DNA of 23,839 nucleotides, taken from NCBI GenBank assembly GCA_964554185.1, contig CAZKNJ010000026.1, forward strand, positions 1-23,839. Direction: 5' to 3'. This DNA is from CAZKNJ01 sp964554185. GTDB lineage: Bacteria > 4484-113. A program made the position numbers and the translations under genes. Shown piece after piece: positions 6,277-13,248 of the stretch; the stretch's first letter is position 1, and every line of letters begins with the position of its first letter. The notes below the pieces were generated by a model. That model worked only from the letters and a program-made list of their open reading frames with translations, did not search any database and had not been told where the DNA came from.

Positions 6277-7563
6277 ATGAGCCGCTTTGCGTGCATTTTC
6301 GGACTAGTTCTACTGGCTTGGGCGGCCGCGGCGCAGGCAGCGCTAACGGAGTTCGCCCGGGACGATTTCAGCTCCGATTCCGGCCAGTTCTTCCAGGGGA
6401 AGGTCGGCGCCAGCCAGTTCAGCTACAAGCCTGAAGGCGGCTACTACGAGATTGACGCAACCGCCAGCGACACCGGTGCGTTGACCGCACTCACCGAGGA
6501 GTTCTCCGACTACGAAGCGGCGGTTGACCTCCAATTTGTGGGGATCGCCGGCGGCAAAGACCCCTACGCGGGATTGGTTTTCCATTACAGCGAGGAGGAC
6601 GGCGCAAGCTCTTTTTACCTGTTTGCGGTGTTTCCCGACGGCTATTACGCGGTGTGGCAGGTCAACCGTGAGAGCGAGCGCACCTACGCCTACAAGCTGA
6701 CGCATTCGCCGTTGGTCAATCCGGCCGGCCCCAACTCGCTGAAGGTGCGCGCACGCGCCAACCGCTTCGAGTTCTACCTCAACGGGCGGATGGCCGGGGA
6801 GTTTTCCACCCGCACGGAGGGCGTAGGGGGCGTGGGGCTCTTCGCCTCCGCCGGGACGCGGGTGCATTTCCGCAACTTCGTCTGGCGCGTGGAGGAGGAG
6901 GAGTACCACTCACGGATGCTTGAGGGCGGAGCTTTCGGCTTTGTCCGCCGCCAGAACCTCCCCGCGGCGTTCAGCGATGATTTCAGCCGCAGGTTGTGGC
7001 CGCAGGGCGAATCCGCCGGCGCGAAGTTCAGCTACACCGGCAACGGCTACCGCATTGACAACACCAAGGGAAACACCATGGCGGTCAGCTATCGCACGCA
7101 GCCCGAGGTTTCTTCCGGGCTGGCGGCGCTCGTAGTGTCGTCGGCGGCGGGGGAAGCGGGCAACGGCTTTGGCATGGCCTTCAGCTTCCAGTTGCGCGAA
7201 GGATACCCGTCGTACTACGCGCTGATAATCGCGCGGGATGGCACCTACAAGGTGTTCAGGAATGAAGGAAGCACTGCGACCACGCTGCTGGACTGGCAGG
7301 ATATCCCGTTTGAGGTGGACTTTGCGCAGCCGGTAATGCTGGGCGCGGCTTTCGTGCGCACCGACGATGGGTTGCGCATCTATCCTGGGGTGAACGGCCG
7401 CGCGCTGACGGGCTGCGTGGACGGCAACCCACTTCCACCGGGCGGGTTCGCCATGATCGTCGCGCCGCTGGTGACGGTGGTGGCCGACCGGGTGATGCTC
7501 TATTCGTTTGACGGAATGGAGAAGACGGTGCTGGGTGAACTCCGCGGTAGCGGGGAGGAGTAA
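6277..7563 (+). CDS. Secreted protein with two concanavalin/LamG-like beta-sandwich repeats
   Basis: 428 aa. Residues 1-21 are a signal peptide (ACIFGLVLLAWAAAAQA). Two units follow, each opening with a D-D-F-S motif: FARDDFSSDSGQF (about 27-205) and FSDDFSRRLWPQG (about 232-415). Both contain the alternating pattern of jelly-roll lectin-like or DUF1080-like domains (YEIDATAS, YAGLVFHY, FYLFAVF, LKVRARANRFEFYLNG, VGGVGLFAS in unit 1; YRIDNTKGN, FGMAFSF, YYALIIARDGTYKVF in unit 2). Such domains bind carbohydrate or act as spacers in surface proteins; no catalytic residues were identified. The gene's stop overlaps the next ATG (TAATG), linking it to the cyclophilin. The fold is reasonably likely; the ligand is unknown. 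Confidence 0.65.
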   Translation: MSRFACIFGLVLLAWAAAAQAALTEFARDDFSSDSGQFFQGKVGASQFSYKPEGGYYEIDATASDTGALTALTEEFSDYEAAVDLQFVGIAGGKDPYAGLVFHYSEEDGASSFYLFAVFPDGYYAVWQVNRESERTYAYKLTHSPLVNPAGPNSLKVRARANRFEFYLNGRMAGEFSTRTEGVGGVGLFASAGTRVHFRNFVWRVEEEEYHSRMLEGGAFGFVRRQNLPAAFSDDFSRRLWPQGESAGAKFSYTGNGYRIDNTKGNTMAVSYRTQPEVSSGLAALVVSSAAGEAGNGFGMAFSFQLREGYPSYYALIIARDGTYKVFRNEGSTATTLLDWQDIPFEVDFAQPVMLGAAFVRTDDGLRIYPGVNGRALTGCVDGNPLPPGGFAMIVAPLVTVVADRVMLYSFDGMEKTVLGELRGSGEE

Positions 7564-8168
7564 TGAAGATACTGCTTTCCATTATGGTCTGGCTGGCGGC
7601 CGCGGCAATAGCTGCGGCGGGGGTTGCGATGGAGGCTAAGGCGGAAGGGCTTTCTTCCGGCACAGAGAAGCTCCTCAGCGTGGAAGAGCTGGCGGCGGCG
7701 GAGATGGATTTCGTGCGGGTGAACTTCGACACGGACAAGGGCAGCTTCGTAGTAGCGGTTTACCCGAAGATTGCGCCGCTGTCGGCGGAGAACTTCCTGC
7801 GGCTGGTGGGCGAGGGCTTTTACGACGGCATCGCCGTGCACCGCGTGGTGGAGGGCTTCGTAATGCAAGCGGGCGAGCCGTCGGAGAAACAGGCGGAGAA
7901 AGAGAAGCTCGCCTGGGAGTTTCCCGACGAAGTGAACTACGTGCACCACGATCCGGCGACCATCTCCTTCGCCAAAATGTATGACACCGAGAAGAAGGTG
8001 TACATCCCTAACTCCGCGGGCGCGCAGTTTTTCATCAACCTGGGCGACAACCGCCGGCTGGACGAGAACTTCACCGTGTTCGGGCGGGTAGTGTGGGGGA
8101 TGGAGACGGTGCTCGTAACCGAAGTGGGCGACGTCATCAAGCGCGCCTACATCATCAATCCGCTGTGA
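7563..8168 (+). CDS. Secreted cyclophilin-type peptidyl-prolyl cis-trans isomerase
   Basis: 201 aa with an N-terminal signal peptide (about residues 1-27), so it acts outside the cytoplasm. The cyclophilin core begins near residue 50: FDTDKGSFVVAVYP, APLSAENFLRLVGEGFYDG, then HRVVEGFVMQAGEP with the catalytic Arg, and Q-F-F-I-N-L-G-D-N-R-R-L-D-E-N-F-T-V-F-G-R-V for the substrate pocket. Bacterial cyclophilins usually read FxxQ(G/A)GDP; GEP is a slight deviation. The start ATG overlaps the stop of the lectin-like gene by one base, and scpB follows almost at once. It may help fold exported proteins. Confidence 0.88.
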   Translation: MKILLSIMVWLAAAAIAAAGVAMEAKAEGLSSGTEKLLSVEELAAAEMDFVRVNFDTDKGSFVVAVYPKIAPLSAENFLRLVGEGFYDGIAVHRVVEGFVMQAGEPSEKQAEKEKLAWEFPDEVNYVHHDPATISFAKMYDTEKKVYIPNSAGAQFFINLGDNRRLDENFTVFGRVVWGMETVLVTEVGDVIKRAYIINPL

Positions 8169-8173
8169 GCCGA

Positions 8174-8734
8174 ATGGAAGAGAACACAACCAACGCGCCC
8201 GCCGATACGACCAGTCGCCTGGCTGAGCTGGTAGCGGTGCTCTTCCGCTCGGGGAGAGTGGTGGCGGCGGACAAGCTGGCGCAGCATTTCGGCTGGCGCC
8301 CGGACGAGCTTTCGCTGGCGGTGGACGAAGCCAACGCGAAGCTGGAACCGGTGGGGCTGTCGGTCAGCTTTGCCGCTGGCGGCTACCGCCTCACGACGAA
8401 AGCAGAGGTTTACCACGCCGTGCGCAGCTTCTACACCGAGTTGCGCGAATCCGGCCTCACGCCGCAGTCAATGGAGGTGCTGGCGATCATCGCCTACCGG
8501 CAGCCGGTGACGCGCACGGAGGTGGAGGAAATCCGCCAGGTGAACTCCGAGAGCAGCATCCGCTCGTTATTGCAGCGGCGGCTTATCAAAGTGCGCGGGC
8601 GCAGCGACCAGCCGGGCCGCCCGTTTGTGTACGTAACCACTAACCACTTCCTGGAGACCTTCGGGCTGTCGTCGCTGGACGATCTGCCGGCCGTGAGCTT
8701 TGAGCCGATGCCGCCGGAGGCACAAACGGCTTAG
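8174..8734 (+). CDS. scpB: Segregation and condensation protein B
   Basis: 186 aa from the ATG at 8174. A GTG at 8165, overlapping the stop of the cyclophilin as GTGA, is an alternative. ScpB is the winged-helix (kleisin-associated) subunit of the SMC-ScpA-ScpB chromosome condensation complex. The family signature is clear: LTPQSMEVLAIIAYRQPVTR, then E-I-R-Q-V-N-S, SIRSLLQRRLIKVRGR, and GRPFVYVTTNHFLETFGL followed by SLDDLP. Two winged-helix units lie about residues 12-85 and 90-175. The length matches ScpB (about 180-200 aa). scpA is not next to it, which is less usual. It is convergent with the M28 peptidase gene, with 7 nt between them. Confidence 0.92.
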   Translation: MEENTTNAPADTTSRLAELVAVLFRSGRVVAADKLAQHFGWRPDELSLAVDEANAKLEPVGLSVSFAAGGYRLTTKAEVYHAVRSFYTELRESGLTPQSMEVLAIIAYRQPVTRTEVEEIRQVNSESSIRSLLQRRLIKVRGRSDQPGRPFVYVTTNHFLETFGLSSLDDLPAVSFEPMPPEAQTA

Positions 8735-8741
8735 CGCCCGT

Positions 8742-10007
8742 TCACTCCCGTGGCGGGGCTGCGATAGTTTCAGCGCGCAATTCCTGCCCGCCGCGCAGGA
8801 AGACAATCTCCACCTTCTCGCCGGCAATCAGTACCGTGAGGATGTCCGCCAGCGCTTTCAGGTCGGCCATATCCACGCCGTTTATCTCCAGCACGATATC
8901 GCCCTTCTGCAGGCCGGCCTCTTCGGCGGGGCTTTCGGGCACCGCGCCTGCAACGGGAACACCGTGCTCCACCATCACGGCGAAGTCCGGAATGATACCG
9001 AGGAACGAAGTGCGCACGCCGCCACTCTCGCCGCTGCTAGCGAGGTCAATGCGGCGGAAATCGGCCGGGGAGCCGATGCGGTCCAGCAGCGCCCAAGTGA
9101 ATGCAGTTACCCCCGAAAGCGCGGAGTAATCCAGGACATCAGGCGTGTCAGTTATGCGATCCCAGTTCTCCACCATGCCGCCAAACATGAAGACAAAGGG
9201 CACGTCCTTCTGGTAGAACGAATACTGGTCACTGGCTTCCCAGCCGCGCCGCATGTATTCCAGCTCCAGGCCGGCGCTTTCGGCCAGGGGCTTCAGCTCC
9301 CCCCAGAAAGCGCGCGCGCCGATCTCATCGGATTCGGCGGCATATGCCACCAGCAGCTTCCGCCCCTTGAGCGCGCCTACCATGTCGAAGTTCACGTTGA
9401 AAGCTCTATCCAACGGGATGGGCGGGTCTTCCATCAACGCCTTCGAACCGAGCAGCCCCTGCTCTTCGCCGTCGAAAAACACGAAGACTGTAGGATACGG
9501 CAGTTGCTGGCCCAAGAGCGTGCAGCGGCGGGCCAGCGCCAGGACGGCGGCAACTCCGCTCGCGTTGTCGTTGGCACCGGGGTAGTAAGTCCAGCGGCCG
9601 TCCGCCATCTGGGTCACGCCGAGGTGGTCGTAGTGGGCGGTAACGATGAAGCATCCCTTCGCAGGATCCACCGACATCGTTCCAGGCACCCAGCCGATGA
9701 CATTGCGGCCGAAGCTGGGCCTGCCATCTTCGGTGCGCACTGCAAAGCGGTGGAAGTAGTCCTCGCGCCTAATCTGCGCGGCGTGATCCCGCAAGGGCTG
9801 CACACCGAGAAGCATCAGTTCATCGGCGAGGTAGTTGGCCGCGAGCCGCGCGCCGAAGGTCCCCATCCTGCGGCCATGGATGGCGGGCGAGGCGAGCCGC
9901 TCAACCACGCGCATCACATACTCCTCTTCCTCCATCGTGGCGCGAGCCGGTGCCGCAACGAGGAGCGCAAGGGCGAAAAGGCAGAACGCTATAAGCGAAC
10001 GAAACAT
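8742..10007 (-). CDS. Secreted M28-family metallopeptidase with C-terminal PDZ domain
   Basis: 421 aa with a signal peptide (about 1-23, AFCLFALALLVAAPARA). The M28 zinc aminopeptidase motifs are H125 in TAHYDHLG, D147 in PGANDNASG, E181/E182 in FFDGEEQGLLGS, and D208 in NFDMVG. The final His ligand, expected in an H-x-D-Y-H-like segment after FxxG, appears to be Asp (D283 in ENWDRITDT), and the common S-D-H segment reads S-D-Q (Q261). A PDZ domain (about 325-412; SPAEEAGLQKGDIVLEINGV) follows, as in related M28/PDZ peptidases. AAGGTGA lies 5 nt before the ATG. The gene is 9 nt after the membrane protein gene, in one operon. Peptidase activity is likely but the metal site is atypical. Confidence 0.85.
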   Translation of the reverse strand: MFRSLIAFCLFALALLVAAPARATMEEEEYVMRVVERLASPAIHGRRMGTFGARLAANYLADELMLLGVQPLRDHAAQIRREDYFHRFAVRTEDGRPSFGRNVIGWVPGTMSVDPAKGCFIVTAHYDHLGVTQMADGRWTYYPGANDNASGVAAVLALARRCTLLGQQLPYPTVFVFFDGEEQGLLGSKALMEDPPIPLDRAFNVNFDMVGALKGRKLLVAYAAESDEIGARAFWGELKPLAESAGLELEYMRRGWEASDQYSFYQKDVPFVFMFGGMVENWDRITDTPDVLDYSALSGVTAFTWALLDRIGSPADFRRIDLASSGESGGVRTSFLGIIPDFAVMVEHGVPVAGAVPESPAEEAGLQKGDIVLEINGVDMADLKALADILTVLIAGEKVEIVFLRGGQELRAETIAAPPRE

Positions 10008-10016
10008 GAACTCACC

Positions 10017-10922
10017 TTATCGGTACAGATACTTGAACGGTATGGCGTAAGCCAGCAGCGTCAGCAAGGCGCCAGTCAGCACCAGCCAACCGAAGAGACG
10101 GTTGGAGACCGGCGGGCGGTGGGGGCTGGTGGGGGTGAAACGGAAGAGATCTCGCCGCACGAGCAGTACGATGGCGAAGTAAATCAGCAGGTAGAGTGTG
10201 CGTGTGTCGTGGACGTTTGTGCCGAAGGGCCAGGCTCCCCAGCTTTCATCCCAGCCGAAGGACGCGCCGGACACATACAAGGAAAGCGGAATGCCGCCGA
10301 TCAGGAATGCGAGCATGCCCCAACGGAGAGCGGTATGCGCCCGGGCAGAAGTGGCCAGTTGCGCGAGATCGCCCATACTGCCGAAAGTGATAAGGAATGC
10401 GTAGTACAGCGCGTGGAGGAGAAAGACACCCGCGCCGAACAGGAGGCCCAACTGGATGAGCACCAGCCAGAGGTTGACGCCGCTGCGCCAGCGCACCGTC
10501 ATCACCGCTTCGCCCGGCGCGTTATCCGGTATTGAAACCGAAGCGCCCGCCGAATCCACCGCAGTCATATAGTACTCGTAGGTTTCTCCGCGCGGACGCG
10601 CTGGAAGCTCGGCGGCGTAATAGGCACTTCCGCCTATGCGCTCCATGAGCGCGCCGTGGAACGTGGGTTCGCCCGCACTACGGTAGTAAAGGTCGGCCTT
10701 GACTATCAAGGCTTCGCGGTTGGACCAGATGAGCGCGTGAACCAAGTGTCCCTGGCCGACGCTCGCGAGCTTGACTGGCTGGTAGATGTAGCCAATGGGC
10801 TCTGAGGGGTCAGCTTTGCGGTAAACCAGCGGGCTTACGGAGTTGTAGAAGCCGAACAGCACCACCATCCCGGCGATGAGGATGGTCAGCACTCGGAAAA
10901 ATGTCTGCCGGCCAGAGGGCAT
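10017..10922 (-). CDS. Membrane protein with extracytoplasmic beta domain and four or more TM helices
   Basis: 301 aa from the ATG at 10922, chosen because GAGGAGG lies exactly 5 nt before it; a GTG at 10928 would bury that site. Residues about 8-30 form a first membrane segment (FFRVLTILIAGMVVLFGFY). Residues about 45-145 look like a fibronectin/Ig-like beta domain (LIVKADLYYR, YYAAELPARPRGETYEYYMTAVDSAG). At least four TM segments follow (about 150-175, 195-220, 240-260, 275-298), separated by short polar loops. I do not recognise a family. It sits between a TPR protein and the M28 peptidase in a three-gene operon, which suggests an envelope function. Confidence 0.7.
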   Translation of the reverse strand: MPSGRQTFFRVLTILIAGMVVLFGFYNSVSPLVYRKADPSEPIGYIYQPVKLASVGQGHLVHALIWSNREALIVKADLYYRSAGEPTFHGALMERIGGSAYYAAELPARPRGETYEYYMTAVDSAGASVSIPDNAPGEAVMTVRWRSGVNLWLVLIQLGLLFGAGVFLLHALYYAFLITFGSMGDLAQLATSARAHTALRWGMLAFLIGGIPLSLYVSGASFGWDESWGAWPFGTNVHDTRTLYLLIYFAIVLLVRRDLFRFTPTSPHRPPVSNRLFGWLVLTGALLTLLAYAIPFKYLYR

Positions 10923-10932
10923 TCCCACCTCC

Positions 10933-11190
10933 TCAAGGATTCCCGCGTTCCAATTCTAACAGCTTGGCCCGGGCATTTGAAGCCCAGTAACCGTCCGGAG
11001 CCAGCTCCAGATAAAACCGTTGCAGTTCGGCAGCCAGGTTCGCCTGCCCCATGGCGGCGAAGGCCAGCCCCAGATTGTAGTAGGCGCCGGTGTAGTCTGG
11101 GTCCTGCTCCAGCTCGCGCAGCAACGCGGCCACGGCTTCGTCCGGCTTGCCGGCATCAATCAGCTGCTGGAATCGGATGCATCTGCTCAT
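10933..11190 (-). CDS. Small TPR-repeat protein
   Basis: 85 aa from the ATG at 11190, with GGGAAG as a weak ribosome site. An in-frame upstream start at 11232 would add 14 residues of poor character. Residues about 8-70 form one to two tetratricopeptide repeats: DAGKPDEAVAALLRELEQDP, then YTGAYYNLGLAFAAMGQANL with the TPR-typical W/Y-x-x-L-G/A-x-A-x-x-x-x-G spacing. TPR domains mediate protein-protein binding. It has no signal peptide, so it is probably a cytoplasmic adaptor. Its TGA stop lies within the ribosome-binding site of the next gene, so the two are translationally linked. Confidence 0.72.
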   Translation of the reverse strand: MSRCIRFQQLIDAGKPDEAVAALLRELEQDPDYTGAYYNLGLAFAAMGQANLAAELQRFYLELAPDGYWASNARAKLLELERGNP

Positions 11191-11282
11191 GAGCTTCCCG
11201 GTTCCCCGGAAATAACCACACCAATGAAACAACTTGGCGGGGAACTGCGTCTAAGATACCACAACCGTATGCGGGGAGAACT

Positions 11283-13049
11283 ATGGCCAGATACATCTGG
11301 TTGATTGCGATTGTCCTGTTGCTGGGCGCGCCCGTAGCCGCGCACGCCAAGTCCGCCCAGTTGACTGGCGTGGAAACGGCTGCCTTCAGCGACCGCGAAG
11401 TAGTGGTCATCCGCCACACTGGAGGAGCGTCGATTTCGCCGCGGGCGCACACCGACAGCGAGGCTGGCGTGGTGACCTTCACCCTGCGCAACCTTGAGGC
11501 GGCCCAACCGAAATACATTGAGGCGCGCAAGCCGCTCATCACCTCGGTGGAGCTGACGCCGGTGGCGGCGAAGAACGAAGTGCTCATCAAAGTGAAGGTT
11601 GCGTCCGCGGACGTGATTGACGCGGCGCGCTACCGCTTTGGGAAATACTCCTCGCATGTAATCCTCATTGAGCTATTCCCCTTAGGTGTGAAGAAGGATA
11701 CCGCCCCGGAAGTACGTAACCTGGACGATTTGCTGGCAGGCCGAGCGCAGAAAGTGGAGCCCAACCTTGAGCTGACACCGGGCCAGCGGGTGAAGCTGGA
11801 CGCCGAGCCCACGCGGGTGTTTGACCACCTCAGCGGACGGGGATTGGTGGAGCTGGACACGCGGCTCACCATCATCAACGAGGACTCCAACCTAATCACC
11901 AGCGAGCAGGGCGTAAACGGCGTGCGCCAGGTGCTGGAGGAAGGTGCGGTTGGCGAAGTCGTGTTCGTCGGCAGCCCGGAAAAGATTGCGCGGCTGCGCG
12001 AGACGCTGCGCACCACGCGCTTCAGCTCTTCCGCCAAGGAGCTTGACGCCAAGGTAAGGCAGACCACGCGCGCAAGCTCCGGGAGCGGCATTGACCCCGA
12101 CGAGGACTACCCGCGGATGCGGCCCGAGAGCCCGCCGGACCACTTCAGCTATAAGCGCCTGAAAGGCCAGCTCTCGGACATACTCGTCTCCCTGCCGGCC
12201 ACGACCGGCTACAACTTCTACCGGACGATAATGCTGCTTTCGCAGATGTCGGGCATAACCATCGTTATTGACCCGTACCTGACCGATCCGCCAACGGGCA
12301 GCCTGCGCAGCAACAAGCTGGAGCCTCCGGGCGGCGGCGAAGGCGACGGCGGCGAGGGCTTCCGGGGCGCTGGGGAGTTCCAGTCAATGGATCTGCACGG
12401 CGCCACCAACACCGTCATCGGCAACTTTGAGCAGGTGCCCTTTGACACCGCGCTGGAAATAATTTTGGAAGCGCATAACCTGCAGTACATCGTGTTCGCC
12501 ACGCCTGAAACGGCGTACACCAAGCCGGTGATTCTCATCAGCAGCAAGGAGCGCATTGAGCAGGAGATTGCGCGCGCCAACGAGATTGACCTGTACCAGC
12601 TGCACTACGCAGATCCCGCCGAGGTGTACGCCGTGCTGGACAATATGGACCTGCTGCCTTCACGTGATAAGGGCTGGTGGGTTTACCAGAACCGCTACGG
12701 CAGCGGCGGTGGCGGCGGCAGCGGGCAGGGTGGACGCGGTTCCGGCGGCGGCGCTGGAGGCGGAGGTGCAGGTGGCGGAGGAGGATCGGGCGGCGGCTCC
12801 GGTGGGGGCGGCGGTGGCGGCGTCGGTCCCGGCGGGGGCACCGGCGGCGTGATGGGCCATCCGCTTGACCCCGGCACGCCCCAGTCGGTAATTGTGGAGT
12901 TTGCACCTGGCACTTACGACGAGCGTATCGCTGAACTCCTTGCGCTGGCCGGCAGCAAGGGAATGGAGGTGCTGGACTTGAGCTTTGCCAATACTGCGCA
13001 ACTGCGCGACAGCGAAGGAAGGTTGCTGATCGTTTTCGTGGGTAAGTAG
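11283..13049 (+). CDS. PilQ/secretin-like periplasmic protein (AMIN and STN domains) lacking the secretin barrel
   Basis: 588 aa, signal peptide about 1-23. Residues 25-115 resemble an AMIN domain (peptidoglycan-targeting, found in PilQ). Residues 300-410 contain an STN/N0-like module (TIMLLSQMSGITIVID, then NFEQVPFDTALEIILEAHNLQYIV). ARANEIDLYQLHYADPAEVYAVLDNM (about 431-456) resembles the start of a secretin_N/NolW domain. An almost pure Gly/Ser stretch (about 473-523) follows and the protein ends about 65 residues later. The roughly 200-residue C-terminal secretin domain that makes the outer-membrane channel is absent. GGGAG precedes the ATG by 4 nt. It may be a pilus/type II secretion accessory protein; a pseudopilin lies at the window's right end. 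The domain calls are moderate. Confidence 0.65.
   Translation: MARYIWLIAIVLLLGAPVAAHAKSAQLTGVETAAFSDREVVVIRHTGGASISPRAHTDSEAGVVTFTLRNLEAAQPKYIEARKPLITSVELTPVAAKNEVLIKVKVASADVIDAARYRFGKYSSHVILIELFPLGVKKDTAPEVRNLDDLLAGRAQKVEPNLELTPGQRVKLDAEPTRVFDHLSGRGLVELDTRLTIINEDSNLITSEQGVNGVRQVLEEGAVGEVVFVGSPEKIARLRETLRTTRFSSSAKELDAKVRQTTRASSGSGIDPDEDYPRMRPESPPDHFSYKRLKGQLSDILVSLPATTGYNFYRTIMLLSQMSGITIVIDPYLTDPPTGSLRSNKLEPPGGGEGDGGEGFRGAGEFQSMDLHGATNTVIGNFEQVPFDTALEIILEAHNLQYIVFATPETAYTKPVILISSKERIEQEIARANEIDLYQLHYADPAEVYAVLDNMDLLPSRDKGWWVYQNRYGSGGGGGSGQGGRGSGGGAGGGGAGGGGGSGGGSGGGGGGGVGPGGGTGGVMGHPLDPGTPQSVIVEFAPGTYDERIAELLALAGSKGMEVLDLSFANTAQLRDSEGRLLIVFVGK
12703..12852 (+). repeat. Low-complexity Gly/Ser-coding tract
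   Basis: About 150 bp of imperfect GGN-rich triplets inside the secretin-like gene encode roughly 50 residues that are nearly all Gly with scattered Ser, Ala and Arg. Such DNA is prone to in-frame length change. It separates the secretin_N-like segment from the C-terminal 65 residues. Confidence 0.8.
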
Positions 13050-13177
13050 GGCGCGCTTCCGGCGGCCGGATTGCCTTAGCGCGATGACGCGCCGATGACT
13101 GTCCCCTGATGCCGCCGGCAAAACCTGCATTCTGCCAATATCCCCCGCATGCCGTCCCAGGGTGGGCAAAAAGAGGG

Positions 13178-13183
13178 TATAAT
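13178..13183 (+). promoter_or_regulatory. Putative housekeeping -10 box upstream of the protease cassette
   Basis: A perfect TATAAT (GGGTATAAT context) without a recognisable -35, 5 nt before an ATG that opens an 8-codon ORF and 65 nt before the protease ATG. The gap 13050-13248 also holds a short hairpin (GCGCG-ATGA-CGCGC, about 13079-13092), perhaps the end of the secretin-like transcript. Confidence 0.4.
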
Positions 13184-13188
13184 TCCCC

Positions 13189-13215
13189 ATGAGCGCGGCT
13201 TGCGCTGCGCTGTAG
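13189..13215 (+). other. Possible leaderless 8-codon upstream ORF
   Basis: ATG through TAG encodes MSAACAAL. The TATAAT box 5 nt upstream would start the mRNA almost on this ATG, in the same geometry as other leaderless genes here. It ends 33 nt before the protease start. It could be a chance ORF or a translated leader peptide. Confidence 0.25.
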
Positions 13216-13221
13216 GGGTAA
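13198..13221 (+). promoter_or_regulatory. Weak candidate SigB-type promoter of the protease cassette
   Basis: GCTTGC, a 12-nt spacer, then GGGTAA (13216-13221). The -10 shares the 8-nt string GGGTAATA with the promoter of the sigma operon, and the -35 shares GCTT. A start near 13229 would give a 20-nt leader containing the protease ribosome site. The -35 match is weak. Confidence 0.3.
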
Positions 13222-13248
13222 TACCACAAGTATCATAAGGAGAAGGAG

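Noticed and set aside
8700..10535. 611-codon open frame on the plus strand opposite the M28 peptidase and the membrane protein
   Set aside because: It is the antisense shadow of two well-supported minus-strand genes in GC-rich DNA. Its translation is rich in His, Gln, Glu and Arg and shows no domain.
12703..12852. Repeat block considered as CRISPR or minisatellite
   Set aside because: There are no direct repeats with unique spacers; it is an in-frame low-complexity glycine tract.
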